A program made the position numbers and the translations under genes. Source: M3007 sp031425155 (GTDB lineage Bacteria; Bacteroidota; Bacteroidia; Chitinophagales; Saprospiraceae). Taken from it: a DNA stretch of 64,000 nt. This document shows, one piece after another, positions 1 through 9,574 of the stretch. Below the pieces are notes generated by a model. That model ran no database searches and had not been told where the DNA came from. It saw nothing but the letters and a program-made list of their open reading frames with translations. Numbering within the stretch: position 1 is the stretch's first letter; each line of letters starts with the position of its first letter. The stretch spans positions 7,750 to 71,749 of the forward strand of contig JANPIV010000044.1 in assembly GCA_031425155.1 (NCBI GenBank). The letters are read 5' to 3'.

Positions 1-1134
1 TTGTTTGGAACCGGGCACCACCATCGCATTCACGTTGGCGGCTTTTTGGCGGCCTTTCACAAACTCGGCGACGAGCCGCAAATCCTCAATTCGGGAGTTG
101 GTACAGGAGCCGATGAAAACGTAGTTGATCGGTTTGTTCAACAGATTTTCGCCCGCTTCAAAACCCATGTAAGTCAAGGACTTAGCGAAAGAAGCCGGGT
201 TGTCGGCAGCCGCTGTTTCCGGGATATTATCCGAAATGCGTACACCCATACCCGGATTGGTACCATAAGTGACCATCGGCGCAATGTCCTCCGCACGGAA
301 AGTATATTCCTGATCGAACGTTGCACCCGGCTCGCTGAAAAGTTGTTTCCAGCGGGTCACGGCTTGTTCAAAATCTGCACCTTGCGGGGCAAAACGCCGT
401 CCTTTTACGTAGGCAAAAGTGGTCTCGTCCGGCGCGATCAATCCGCCCCGCGCACCCATTTCGATGCTCATATTGCAGATGGTCATGCGGGCCTCCATGC
501 TCAAAGCGCGGATGGCACTGCCGGCATATTCCACAAAATACCCGGTGCCGCCCGCTGCCGTCAGTTGGGCAATAATGTACAGAATAATGTCTTTGGAAAG
601 CACCCCTGGCGCCAGTTCGCCATCCACGGTGATGCGCATTTGCTTCGGTTTTTGTTGTAAAAGACATTGCGTAGCCAGCACTTGCTCCACCTGGCTGGTG
701 CCAATGCCAAAAGCGATGGTGCCAAAAGCCCCGTGCGTAGAAGTGTGGCTGTCGCCGCAGACGATGGTTTGTCCCGGTTGCGTAATGCCCAGTTCCGGCC
801 CGATCACATGCACAATACCTTGATATTCATGGCCTAATCCATATAATTCGAGGCCAAATTCCCGGCAATTCTCGGTCAGTTTGTCCACCTGAAAACGTGA
901 CAATTGTTCGCGAATCGGCAGATGCTGATTTTTGGTCGGCACATTATGGTCGGCGGTCGCGATGGTCTGCTTGGGCCGAAACACCGGAATGCCCCGCTGC
1001 CGTAGTCCGTCGAAGGCCTGCGGACTGGTCACTTCATGGATGAAATGCCGGTCTATATACAGCACGTCCTGATCGCCTTCAGCGGTTTTGACGATGTGTG
1101 CGTTCCAGATTTTATCGAATAGCGTCATTGCCAT
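1..1134 (-). CDS. leuC: 3-isopropylmalate dehydratase large subunit (partial, C-terminus outside window)
   Basis: LeuC isomerises 2- to 3-isopropylmalate in cytoplasmic leucine synthesis, together with LeuD. Reading the minus strand from an ATG at 1134 gives an open frame to the window edge (378 codons of a usual 460-470). The N-terminus MAMTLFDKIWNAH and the later GDSHTSTHGAFG and FIGSCTNSR motifs are those of LeuC; the Cys in GSCTN (about residue 343) is an iron-sulfur ligand. A second ATG at 1128 is equally possible as start. The gene lies downstream of leuA on the same strand, but an insertion sequence now separates them and may have uncoupled their transcription. Identification is secure; only the C-terminal fifth is missing. 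Confidence 0.95.
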   Translation of the reverse strand, partial: MAMTLFDKIWNAHIVKTAEGDQDVLYIDRHFIHEVTSPQAFDGLRQRGIPVFRPKQTIATADHNVPTKNQHLPIREQLSRFQVDKLTENCREFGLELYGLGHEYQGIVHVIGPELGITQPGQTIVCGDSHTSTHGAFGTIAFGIGTSQVEQVLATQCLLQQKPKQMRITVDGELAPGVLSKDIILYIIAQLTAAGGTGYFVEYAGSAIRALSMEARMTICNMSIEMGARGGLIAPDETTFAYVKGRRFAPQGADFEQAVTRWKQLFSEPGATFDQEYTFRAEDIAPMVTYGTNPGMGVRISDNIPETAAADNPASFAKSLTYMGFEAGENLLNKPINYVFIGSCTNSRIEDLRLVAEFVKGRQKAANVNAMVVPGSKQ

Positions 1135-1152
1135 TTTAAGTAGTTATTTCAA

Positions 1153-1300
1153 CCCCACCCCTAACTCCTCCCCCAAAAGGGAGGGGGACTAAATTGAGTT
1201 TCAAGTTGTTTATTTTCAGTACCTTGATGAAATGTTATTCTATTTCCAAGGTACTGATGATGAATAAAAATCACCTCGATCATATCCCCCTCCCTTCCGG
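1153..1300. repeat. Left part of a composite palindromic repeat interrupted by the IS
   Basis: A 35-bp C-rich/G-rich hairpin (1153-1187) is followed by an internal inverted repeat (1216-1226 with 1247-1257) and then by the first half of a second hairpin (1286-1300). The other half of that hairpin is at 2464-2494 beyond the insertion sequence. With the insertion removed, the outer hairpins are inverted copies of each other with about three mismatches. This resembles a paired REP-type intergenic element between leuA and leuC. Confidence 0.7.
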
Positions 1301-2463
1301 CAGGGTTGTTAAGTTCTGAATAGTTCTTTGAGAGTTATAAATTTGCGGCAAATTTTATTTGGAGATGAGCCTTTACGAGCATTTTTCGACAATACCGGAT
1401 TTTCGGCGTCCGCAGGGTCAACGTATTGCCCTTCCCGCCTTGTTGACCATGATCTCTTTGGCCTATCTGTGCGGCCATACGAGCAAGCGTAAGATTACGG
1501 CTTTTGCCAAAGCGAATGAAGAAACCTTGCGCGATTTGTTGGACTTGAAACATAAAGTGCCTTCTCACGTGACGATATGGACCTGCCTGGGTGGGGTGCG
1601 GGAAGCAGACATGATCGAAAGTTTCAATCAATGGTCCCGCTCTGTGGGGCCTATTTTGGCTGGGCAATGGATCAGTGGCGACGGCAAGAGCCTGGCCAGC
1701 ACGGTGTCGAACATGCACGACGAGCAGCAGTCGTTTACCGCCATCGTCAGCATGTTTTGCCAGCAGACCGGCCTGACGCAAGTGGTAAATGCCTATCGCA
1801 ACAAGAAGCGCAGCGAGATTCACGTCCTGCAAGGGCTGCTCGAGTATTTCAAAGAGGCCGGGGTAGTCATTTTTCTGGATGCGCTGCATTGCCAAAAAAA
1901 ACGGCTGCCGACATCGATGGAAGCGGTAACATCTACTGTTTGCAGGTAAAAGGCAACCAAAAGACCCTGCACACCGCGATGCGGCATACGGCAGCCAATG
2001 ACACACCCCTGTCTGTGTATCGGGAATATGAAAAAGGGCATGGACGGCACACGCATTGGAGCGTCAGCGTGTTCGAGGCCAGCCACCATCCCAAAGCCAA
2101 GCAGTGGCAGGGCCTCAAAAGATTTGTGCAGGTGGAACGTTGCGGCATTCGGGACAAAAAACCTTACACCGAGACCGCCTTCTATATTTCCAATTGGGAG
2201 GAATCAAGAGCCGAGTACTTCCACGAAGGCATTCGCGGCAGATGGCACATCGAGAATCGCTTACACTGGGTGAAGGATGTGGTGCATGGCGAAGATGGAA
2301 ACAAAATAAAGAAGGGAAATGCCCCAGTAAACGCGTCCATTTTTAGCACCATTGCCATCAACATACACCGCCTGAAAGGGCATCCGTCCATCTCCGAAGG
2401 CCAAATAAAATTTGCCAGCAATGTCAAAGAACTTGTCAATCTAATCAGAACTTAACAACCCTG
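1301..2463 (+). mobile_element. ISAs1-family insertion sequence, 1163 bp
   Basis: The element begins with CAGGGTTGTTAAGTTCTGA (1301-1319) and ends with its exact reverse complement (2445-2463), giving perfect 19-bp terminal inverted repeats. The sequence CTCCCTTCCGG occurs immediately outside both ends (1290-1300 and 2464-2474), an 11-bp direct repeat that fits a target-site duplication; ISAs1 elements usually make 8-10 bp. The single transposase gene inside is frameshifted. The intact ends and duplication suggest recent insertion. It landed in a palindromic repeat between leuA and leuC. Confidence 0.92.
1365..2455 (+). pseudogene. ISAs1-family transposase, frame interrupted at an A8 run
   Basis: The first frame (from ATG 1365; an upstream TTG at 1359 is in frame) encodes the N-terminal half including SLYEHFSTIPDFRRPQG and ISGDGKSLAST. 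The second half, from KKTAADIDG through LQVKGNQKTLH and GRWHIENRLHWVKDV, lies in the -1 frame and ends at 2455. The two join at a run of eight A residues (1894-1901). Re-reading one A restores DALHCQKKTAADI, the expected family sequence, and a protein of about 364 residues, which is the normal length. This could be an inactivating indel, an assembly error in a homopolymer, or -1 programmed frameshifting on A AAA AAA; family members are normally single-frame. Confidence 0.85.
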
Positions 2464-2494
2464 CTCCCTTCCGGGGGAGGGGTTAGGGGTGGGG
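2464..2494. repeat. Right part of the split palindromic repeat
   Basis: It includes the target duplication (2464-2474) and continues in G-rich sequence to 2494, just before the leuA stop codon. Joined to 1286-1300 it recreates a hairpin that is the inverted copy of 1153-1187. Confidence 0.7.
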
Positions 2495-2496
2495 CT

Positions 2497-3654
2497 TTAC
2501 ACCACCACCACGATCTCCCGCATGATTTCCTGCAAATCTCCGTCGCCCACTTCCTTCTTCTGGTCGGCCACTTGCAGAAACAGTTTATACACCTCGTCCA
2601 ATTCTATTTTCGTGAGATTGAACCCAATACATTTGGCGCGGTAGGCGAGCGCGGCGCGTCCGCTGCGGGCGGTGAGCACAATGCGCGAATGATCTACGCC
2701 TACATCGAGCGGGTTGATGATCTCGTAGGTTTCGCGTTTTTTGATCACGCCATCCTGGTGAATGCCCGAAGAGTGCGCGAAAGCATTGGCACCGACGATG
2801 GCCTTGTTGGGCTGCACCACGACACCCATGCGGTCGGACACTAATTGGCTGATCGGGTTGAGTAATTTGCTATTTATGCCGGTGGTAAAACCCAGATCAG
2901 CGTGTTGGCGCATCACCATGACCACTTCTTCCAATGACGTGTTGCCGGCGCGTTCGCCGATGCCATTGATGGTGCATTCGATCTGTCGTGCTCCGTGCTG
3001 CACCCCGGCAATGGAGTTGGCGGTGGCTAATCCCAGATCATTATGGCAATGGGAAGAAAGGATGGCGCGTTCAATACCCCGGACATTTTCCAGCAAATAG
3101 CGCATTTTTGCCCCATATTGGTCGGGTAGGCAGTAGCCGGTGGTGTCGGGAATATTCAGCACCGTGGCACCAGCCTGAATGGCCACTTCGAGCACGCGGG
3201 CCAGAAATTCATTGTCGGCGCGTCCGGCATCTTCGGCGTAAAATTCGACATCCTCCACGAAGGATTTGGCCAATTTGACCGCTGCCGCCGCACGATGCAA
3301 AATATCTTCGGGGGTTGTCTGTAATTTGTAGCGAATATGCATCTCCGAAACGCCAATGCCCGTGTGAATACGGGGTCGGCGAGCACCCCGCAGCGCGGCG
3401 GCGGCGGTGCGAATGTCATTTTCCACCGCCCGGGAAAGGCCGCAGACCGTGGGGTAGCGCAAAGCGGCAGCAACGGCCTGCACGGACTCAAAATCGCCGG
3501 GACTGGAAATGGGAAAACCAGCTTCGATCACGTCCACGCCGAGTTCTTCGAGGGCCAAAGCGATCTCGACTTTTTGGTCGGTATTGAGTTTGCAACCGGG
3601 TACTTGTTCGCCGTCGCGGAGGGTGGTATCAAAGATTTGGATGCGGGTGGACAT
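2497..3654 (-). CDS. leuA: 2-isopropylmalate synthase, short form
   Basis: LeuA condenses acetyl-CoA with 2-oxoisovalerate, the committed step of leucine synthesis. The 385-residue protein has the HMGL-like TIM barrel: DTTLRDGEQ at residues 9-17, the metal-binding HCHND at 202-206 and FAHSSGIHQDG near 295. It lacks the roughly 120-residue C-terminal LeuA regulatory domain, so leucine feedback through that domain is not expected. A short LeuA of this length occurs in Bacteroidota; a homocitrate or citramalate synthase role is less likely given leuC downstream. The protein ends in a run of valines. The start at 3654 matches the conserved N-terminus. Confidence 0.93.
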   Translation of the reverse strand: MSTRIQIFDTTLRDGEQVPGCKLNTDQKVEIALALEELGVDVIEAGFPISSPGDFESVQAVAAALRYPTVCGLSRAVENDIRTAAAALRGARRPRIHTGIGVSEMHIRYKLQTTPEDILHRAAAAVKLAKSFVEDVEFYAEDAGRADNEFLARVLEVAIQAGATVLNIPDTTGYCLPDQYGAKMRYLLENVRGIERAILSSHCHNDLGLATANSIAGVQHGARQIECTINGIGERAGNTSLEEVVMVMRQHADLGFTTGINSKLLNPISQLVSDRMGVVVQPNKAIVGANAFAHSSGIHQDGVIKKRETYEIINPLDVGVDHSRIVLTARSGRAALAYRAKCIGFNLTKIELDEVYKLFLQVADQKKEVGDGDLQEIMREIVVVV

Positions 3655-3662
3655 GGTGATGA

Positions 3663-3744
3663 AGTATGAAGTATGAACGATGAACTAGATGTATTGAACT
3701 TGGAAGTATGCCTATAAATGACTTTATAGTTCATACTTCATACT
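3663..3744. repeat. Inverted repeat with short-repeat arms upstream of leuA
   Basis: The arm AGTATGAAGTATGAAC (3663-3678) is exactly inverted at 3729-3744, with a 50-bp loop. Each arm is built from a reiterated 7-mer. It lies in the divergent region between leuA and the gene at 3895. Similar constructions with other units occur at 12.99, 34.3 and 38.3 kb. Confidence 0.7.
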
Positions 3745-3894
3745 TTTTTCTAGTTCGTTTACTTTCGCTGCCAAAGAAAAGGCGTTTGGACGGGCTGCTG
3801 GTGTTCAAAATAAAGCAAGGCTCCGATGGCTAAACCGCCTATTATTGTAGTCAATTAATTGATTATCAAATTATTAAAAACACTTTAAAATACA

Positions 3895-5454
3895 ATGCCC
3901 AAACAAAAAACGGACGACCTGTTGCAGTTGGTGAATTCATTGACCAAGGGAGAAAAGCGCAATTTCCGGCTCTTTGCCGGACGCAATTCGTCGTCGGAAG
4001 AGTCGCATTTTTTTCTGCAATTGTTCGATGTGCTGGATAAAAAAGGGCAGTACGACGAGGTGTTTATTCTGAAAAAAATACCGGCGATCAAGAAGAGTCA
4101 GCTGCCTAATATCAAGGCGCATTTGTACCGTCAGTTGCTGGCGAGTTTGCGGCTGTTGGGCAAAAACCAGAATGAGGATATTCAACTGCGGGAAATGATT
4201 GATTATGCGCGGGTGCTGTACAACAAAGGGCTGTACCGGCAAAGCCTCGATATGCTGGCCAAAGTGAAGGAACGCGCCATGCAGGGCTTGTTTTTTGTGC
4301 AGGCCCTGGAAGTGGTGGAATTTGAGAAACTAATTGAAGGTCAATACATTACACGAAGTATTGAAGGGCGAGCCGAGGAACTGATGGGCGAGACGCTGTT
4401 TCTGAACCAGATGCTGTCGCAGACCAATCAGTTCTCCAATTTGTCTTTACAGATGTACGCGCTGTTCCTGAAAAGAGGATTTGTTCGCAACCAGAAAGAC
4501 TACGATAGGGTGCAGACTTTTTTTGCCGCGTACCTGCCGTCCATTGCCTTTCAGGACCTTGATTTTTGGGGACAGATTTTTTACTGTCAGGCCCATTTGT
4601 GGCGACACCACATATTGCAGGAGTTTCCGCAGTGTTACCGCTACGCGCAACGCTGGGTGGACCTGTTTCGGGATGCGCCGCCCATGATCGCTCTGAATCC
4701 GGCTTTGTACCTGAAAGGGTTGCACAACCTCCTGTTTACCCTGTTCAATAGTGCGCATTACGAACGATTTTTGGAGGCTTTCGGCATCCTGCAACGTTTC
4801 CCGGAGGAGTATGACCTAAGCCAGGATAAAAATATAGAGGGGCTTTTTCGCCTGTACTGGTATTTGCAGGCCATCAACCAGCATTACATGGAAGGCACTT
4901 TTACGGAGGGGCTGAAACTGGTGCCGGAACTAATGCAACTCATTGTTTCAGAACGATTTAACTGGGACAATCATCGGATTATCGTGTTTTACTACCGCAT
5001 TGCCTGTCTATACTTCGGCAGTGCTGATTTTGGGCAGGCTATTCATTATTTGAATCTGATCATTAATCAAAAAAACCCGGACTACCGCGCTGATATTCAA
5101 TGTTTTGCGCGGATTCTTTGCCTGATCGCTCATTTTGAACTGGGCAACGAACGGCTCGTAGAATACCAGATCAAATCCACCTACCGCTTTTTGCTGCAAA
5201 TGGAGGATATGCACGCCGTGCAAAAAGAAGTTTTCCGTTTTTTGCGCCGCACGCCGGGTATGCGCCCTGCGGCCTTGCAGGAGGAATTTGGGCAGTTGCG
5301 TGAAAAACTGCTCCGCCTGCGCGATGATCCTTTCGAGCGGCGGCCTTTTCTCTACCTGGATATTATTTCCTGGCTGGAATGCAAATTAGAAAACCGCACG
5401 GTGCAGGCGGTGATCCGGGATAAGTTTTTAGCGCGGCGGCGGAAGCGAATCTAA
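3895..5454 (+). CDS. Conserved Bacteroidota protein with helical repeats, function unknown
   Basis: The 519-residue protein has no signal peptide or membrane segment. It begins MPKQKTDDLLQLVNSLTKGEKRNF and continues as largely helical, Leu/Tyr/Phe-rich sequence that resembles degenerate TPR or helical-hairpin repeats. Proteins with this opening are recurrent in Bacteroidota, but I know of no assigned function. The gene is monocistronic, diverges from leuA and overlaps the convergent gene at its 3' end by 4 bp. The minus-strand remnant at 57.9-58.3 kb resembles the C-terminal part of the same kind of protein. Confidence 0.8.
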   Translation: MPKQKTDDLLQLVNSLTKGEKRNFRLFAGRNSSSEESHFFLQLFDVLDKKGQYDEVFILKKIPAIKKSQLPNIKAHLYRQLLASLRLLGKNQNEDIQLREMIDYARVLYNKGLYRQSLDMLAKVKERAMQGLFFVQALEVVEFEKLIEGQYITRSIEGRAEELMGETLFLNQMLSQTNQFSNLSLQMYALFLKRGFVRNQKDYDRVQTFFAAYLPSIAFQDLDFWGQIFYCQAHLWRHHILQEFPQCYRYAQRWVDLFRDAPPMIALNPALYLKGLHNLLFTLFNSAHYERFLEAFGILQRFPEEYDLSQDKNIEGLFRLYWYLQAINQHYMEGTFTEGLKLVPELMQLIVSERFNWDNHRIIVFYYRIACLYFGSADFGQAIHYLNLIINQKNPDYRADIQCFARILCLIAHFELGNERLVEYQIKSTYRFLLQMEDMHAVQKEVFRFLRRTPGMRPAALQEEFGQLREKLLRLRDDPFERRPFLYLDIISWLECKLENRTVQAVIRDKFLARRRKRI

Positions 5455-6635
5455 AAAAAACGCCCAATTTTCGGATGATCCACAATCACCTGTTTCAATT
5501 TCGCAAAATCCACCTCGCCCTGATGCGACCAGACGACTTTGCCGCCCGGTTCGACCAGTAAAGTGTAGGGCAGTGCGCCGTTCCAGTTCTTGTCCACGGC
5601 TTCGATGAGGGCGTATTTATCGTCTTTGGCAAAAATGTAATTAGAAAAAGCGGCGTGTTTTTGCTGTAAAAAACTCAGGGCTTTGGCCTGTCGTGCGGGA
5701 TCGTCGGCGGAGAGCGAAACAAACTCAAAATCGCGGGCACCATACATTCTTTGCAGGGCCACGAAATCGGGGAATTCCTGTACGCAGGGGCCGCACCAGG
5801 TTGCCCAGATGTTGATCAGGCGTAGTTTGTCGGAGCCTGCATTTTTCACTAATGCCTGTAAACCATCTACTTGTAAAGGTTCGATGCTGACGGGTTTGGC
5901 GTTCCAGTCCTGGTCGGCTTTGATGCGGAGTTCGGTTTTCCAACCCCATTTGGTGGAGCAGCCAAAGGTTTTGGTGACCTGTGGCGCGGGTATTTTGTCG
6001 GCTAATAAATCATCCACCGCTGCCCGCAAATCTTCGGCATTGGCCTGGCCGGGCTTCTCTTTAGCATCCAACCGCCCGACATATTGCAATTTCCGCATTT
6101 TATCAAACACGAACGCGTGCGGCGTAGCTACCGGACCGTACAGCAGCGAAGCCGCCTGGGTATCACCGTCGTATAAATAGGGAAAATTGAACTGTTTCTG
6201 TTTGGCGCGGAGGATCATTTCCGCATAATCATCATTCATATCGGTGTAGCCCAATTCCTCATAGAGCAGCCCCAGCGGACTGGTCGGCGAGATGGCGACC
6301 ACGGCCACGCCTTTGGACTGATAATCGGCGGCCACGGCCTTGAGGCGGTCTTCGTAGGCTTGCGCGGTGGGGCAGTGATTGCAAGTAAAGACGATAACCA
6401 GCACTTTGGCTGCCGCAAAAGACTTGAGCGTGTAGTATTTGCCGTCGGTGCCAGGCAGTCTGAAATCGGGGGCAGCCGCTCCGATCTTGAGGGTCGGCAC
6501 ACTGTCACGATGGGCGACGGGTTGGGGTTTACTGACGAATTTACTGGTGCTGGTGGGTGTGGGGCGTTTACCAGATTGGCAGAAACCGACGAGCGGTAAC
6601 AGGGAAAGAACGGCAAGAAAAATGGTGCGCAGCAT
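5451..6635 (-). CDS. Exported protein with two thioredoxin-fold domains (peroxiredoxin-like plus TlpA-like)
   Basis: An N-terminal signal peptide (about residues 1-20, ending GFCQS) precedes a peroxiredoxin/AhpC-like domain (about 50-205) with the redox pair CNHC at 85-88. A TlpA/ResA-type thioredoxin domain follows (about 250-385) with WATWCGPC, cysteines at 281 and 284. Such proteins act in the periplasm as thiol-disulfide reductases, often in cytochrome or copper-site maturation; that role is inference here, though the cco, nos and ccm genes in this window would need it. Both CxxC pairs are intact. The stop overlaps the convergent gene at 3895-5454 by 4 bp. Confidence 0.87.
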   Translation of the reverse strand: MLRTIFLAVLSLLPLVGFCQSGKRPTPTSTSKFVSKPQPVAHRDSVPTLKIGAAAPDFRLPGTDGKYYTLKSFAAAKVLVIVFTCNHCPTAQAYEDRLKAVAADYQSKGVAVVAISPTSPLGLLYEELGYTDMNDDYAEMILRAKQKQFNFPYLYDGDTQAASLLYGPVATPHAFVFDKMRKLQYVGRLDAKEKPGQANAEDLRAAVDDLLADKIPAPQVTKTFGCSTKWGWKTELRIKADQDWNAKPVSIEPLQVDGLQALVKNAGSDKLRLINIWATWCGPCVQEFPDFVALQRMYGARDFEFVSLSADDPARQAKALSFLQQKHAAFSNYIFAKDDKYALIEAVDKNWNGALPYTLLVEPGGKVVWSHQGEVDFAKLKQVIVDHPKIGRFF

Positions 6636-6853
6636 AGGAAGGCCTTTTTATGCTGGCAAACTTAAAAAAGTTAGGCCTGTATTATCCGAATTTTAATGAT
6701 TCAATGCAAATGGATTAAGAGCATCGCGTATAAAATATTGATTTTCAATACCTTATTTATATTAAACCTTTTGTAAAGGCCGTTGCAGGAACAAAAGGCG
6801 GCGACAGAAAATTCAGTATTCCTTTTTAGGGAGCCTATCCTGATAAAATCGGC

Positions 6854-9397
6854 CTACTGAGCCCGCCATTCCCGCCATGCCTTCCAAACCTCGAACCAGC
6901 CTACACTCACCAAACCAGCCAACACACACCAGCCCAGATCAGCGGCAGACAATACCCCCATTTTAAATAGATCATGCAGAAAAGGCATATACAATATAGC
7001 CAGTAAAAGGACTACTGAAATGCCCAGAATAATTGGCAGCGTCGGGTTTTTATAAAACAGTGTGCGGTGCAGCGCATAGTCGAAAGAGCGGTTGGCCAGG
7101 GTCAGGAACAGATTGGCAGAGACCAACGTGGCGAACACCATCGAGCGAACACCCGCTTCCGGTTTGCCCTGGGCGATAGCCACGTAGTACATAAAAAACA
7201 CGCCTGCGGTAATCATCGCGCCTTGCAGCAGACTGAAACCCAATTCTCTCGACGAAAAAAGGGTACTGTGGGCGGGTCGCGGCGGTTTGCTCATCAGGTT
7301 ACGTTCGGCGGGTTCATTCTCGAAAGCAATCGCTGCCGTGGGATCCATCACCAGTTCCAGAAAGATGACGTGCAAAGGCAGCAACATGTGGGTGTATGGC
7401 CAGCCAAACAACAGCGGTACCAGCACCACCAGCACAATCGGCAGGTGAATAGAAATGATGTAGCGAATGGCTTTACGCAGGTTGTCGTAGATGCGTCGTC
7501 CCATGCGAATGGCCGTGACCATCGCGCCCAGATCATCTTTCAGCAGCACCAGCGAGGCGGCACTTTTGGCGATCTCCGTCCCGCTTTTGCCCATCGCCAC
7601 CCCGATATGGGCGGCTTTGAGGGCCGGGCCGTCGTTTACGCCGTCGCCCGACATGGCCACTACCTCGCCGTTGGCTTTCAGCGCGTTTACGATGCGGAGT
7701 TTGGCTTCGGGGAACATGCGGGCAAACACGTTGGTTTTCTGGACCGTAGTGCGCAACTCGGATTCGCTGAGGGTCATGATTTCATCGCCGGTCAGGGTCG
7801 TTTCCCAGCCCTGCAAACCGATGCTGCGGGCGATGTTTTTGGCGGTCGCGGCATGGTCGCCGGTAATCATCATCACCCGTAAACCCGCCTTATAGAATTT
7901 CTTAAAAACCGCCGATACATTTTCTTTTGGCGGATCATAAAAAGCCACCAAACCTTCCAGTTTCCAGGGAAAGTCCCCTTGTTCCGCTGGAAAATCAGGG
8001 CCGGAGAAAGTGGCACTCGCTACCCCCAGCACCCGGTAGCCCTGGCCCGCCATTTCTTCGGTTTTGGCCAATACCTGCTCCCGCAATTTGCCGCTTACCT
8101 TCGACACTTCCAGGATGCGCTCCACGGCACCTTTACAGGCGATGGTGCGTTGATCACCCTGCTTTTCCCACACGTGGGTCATCATCGGTGGCCGACCGGA
8201 AAGCGGGTATTCTTTGATTATACGAAAGTCGGCACGCGAATCGGTCGAAGCCGAAATCGCGGCCAATTGGCCTTCCAGAATGGCTTTTTCCATCGCGTCG
8301 AAGGGTTCCGGTTCGCTGGCCCAGAGGGCGTATTCGAGCGTGCGGCCTTGTCCCGAAAAGTCGGCCACTTCGGCGACGGACATCCGGTTTTCGGTGATGG
8401 TGCCGGTTTTATCCAGACAGATGATGGTGGCCGAACCGAGGCTTTCCACCGTTTTGGGCTGCTTGGCCAGAATACCAAATTTGATCATCCGGTAAGCACC
8501 CAGTCCCATGAAAGCACTGAATGCCACGGGGATTTCTTCGGGCAAAATGGCCATTGCCAGCGTCAGGGAGAACAGCAGCGCCTTCCAAAGGTCGTTTTCA
8601 GCCCAAAAATTCAGGGCAAAAACCAGCACAAAGGCTAAGCCGCCGATGATACTCATTTGCTTGACGAACCGCTTGATCTGCACTTGCAGCGGGGTGGGCT
8701 CCGGGTCAATGGATTCGATAGATTTGCCCAGTTTACCAAACTCGGAACGTGCTCCGGTGGCCGTCACCCGAAATACGCCTTTCCCGGAAGCGACCGTGGT
8801 GCCTTGCAAAACAAGGTGCGTAGCAGAGGATTCTTTTTCCGGCTGTTTTGGCGTCTTTGTTTGTACCGTTTTTTCTACTGATAAACTCTCGCCGGTGAGT
8901 ACCGATTCATCCACCGCAAGGTCGTGTTGGTCCAGCAGCACCCCATCCGCCGGAATACGCTCCCCCTCTTCCACCGCTACTACATCATCCGGCACCAAAT
9001 CTTCGGAAGGCAGGGCGATCCATTGCCCATTGCGTAGGGCGCGGACCTGGGCACGGGTGTATTGGCGCAGGGCTTCGAGGGCCCGTTCGCTTTTGGTTTC
9101 CTGATACAATTCAATGCCCGCTACAAACAGGATGGACACCACCATCATCATCGCTTCGGTGAGGTCGCCCAGAAAAAAATAGAGGGCGCAGGCCACGGCC
9201 AGCAGCAGGAACATCGGTTCGGTCACGATATTCCGCAGGCTATCGAAAATGGGGCTACGCCGCGTGGCTTCCAGTTCGTTTGTGCCAAAAATACGGCGTT
9301 GCTGTTCGGCTTGTGCCGTGGTCAAACCCGGGCCAAAAACGGCAGATTCCAGGTGCGAGATGGCTTCATCGGGTAGAGAGTTGGTCTCGCTTTGCAT
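6854..9397 (-). CDS. Cation-transporting P-type ATPase (P2-like)
   Basis: An 847-residue P-type pump with every core motif: an N-terminal cation-ATPase domain, LTGES (168-171) in the actuator domain, PEEIP (286-290) in transmembrane helix 4, DKTGT (329-333) carrying the phosphorylated Asp, and GDGVNDGPAL near residue 600. A C-terminal bundle of about six helices contains ELVMDPTAAIAFENEP. It resembles calcium/magnesium-type P2 ATPases, but helix 4 reads PEEIP rather than the PEGLP of P2A calcium pumps, so the ion should not be assumed. It follows a CBS-domain gene on the same strand across a 177-bp gap. Length is normal. Confidence 0.9.
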   Translation of the reverse strand: MQSETNSLPDEAISHLESAVFGPGLTTAQAEQQRRIFGTNELEATRRSPIFDSLRNIVTEPMFLLLAVACALYFFLGDLTEAMMMVVSILFVAGIELYQETKSERALEALRQYTRAQVRALRNGQWIALPSEDLVPDDVVAVEEGERIPADGVLLDQHDLAVDESVLTGESLSVEKTVQTKTPKQPEKESSATHLVLQGTTVASGKGVFRVTATGARSEFGKLGKSIESIDPEPTPLQVQIKRFVKQMSIIGGLAFVLVFALNFWAENDLWKALLFSLTLAMAILPEEIPVAFSAFMGLGAYRMIKFGILAKQPKTVESLGSATIICLDKTGTITENRMSVAEVADFSGQGRTLEYALWASEPEPFDAMEKAILEGQLAAISASTDSRADFRIIKEYPLSGRPPMMTHVWEKQGDQRTIACKGAVERILEVSKVSGKLREQVLAKTEEMAGQGYRVLGVASATFSGPDFPAEQGDFPWKLEGLVAFYDPPKENVSAVFKKFYKAGLRVMMITGDHAATAKNIARSIGLQGWETTLTGDEIMTLSESELRTTVQKTNVFARMFPEAKLRIVNALKANGEVVAMSGDGVNDGPALKAAHIGVAMGKSGTEIAKSAASLVLLKDDLGAMVTAIRMGRRIYDNLRKAIRYIISIHLPIVLVVLVPLLFGWPYTHMLLPLHVIFLELVMDPTAAIAFENEPAERNLMSKPPRPAHSTLFSSRELGFSLLQGAMITAGVFFMYYVAIAQGKPEAGVRSMVFATLVSANLFLTLANRSFDYALHRTLFYKNPTLPIILGISVVLLLAILYMPFLHDLFKMGVLSAADLGWCVLAGLVSVGWFEVWKAWREWRAQ

Positions 9398-9410
9398 TGT
9401 TTTTTAGATT

Positions 9411-9560
9411 AATTTTTTCCCATAAAAAATGAGCACTTCCACGTCGGTACAGCAGCCAAAAGGCAGCACCCACGGTCAGGGAAAACGGGAAGGCTGATCC
9501 CACGCCCAGCGGCGCAATGGCCAGTAAAAATAGGATGCCACGAAGGGTTTAGAGAAGGGG
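9411..9560 (-). other. Possible remnant of a membrane-protein gene
   Basis: Between the ATPase and CBS genes one minus-strand frame encodes about 45 residues beginning ILFLLAIAPLGVGSAFPF and continuing with a hydrophobic helix and Arg-rich end. It has no ATG, is preceded in frame by a stop and does not join the ATPase frame. It may be the end of a decayed gene, or chance. Confidence 0.25.
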
Positions 9561-9574
9561 TTTAGAAAAAAGGT

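Noticed and set aside
1..660. A 219-codon plus-strand open frame at the window start
   Set aside because: It is the antisense shadow of leuC, whose minus-strand frame has all family motifs.
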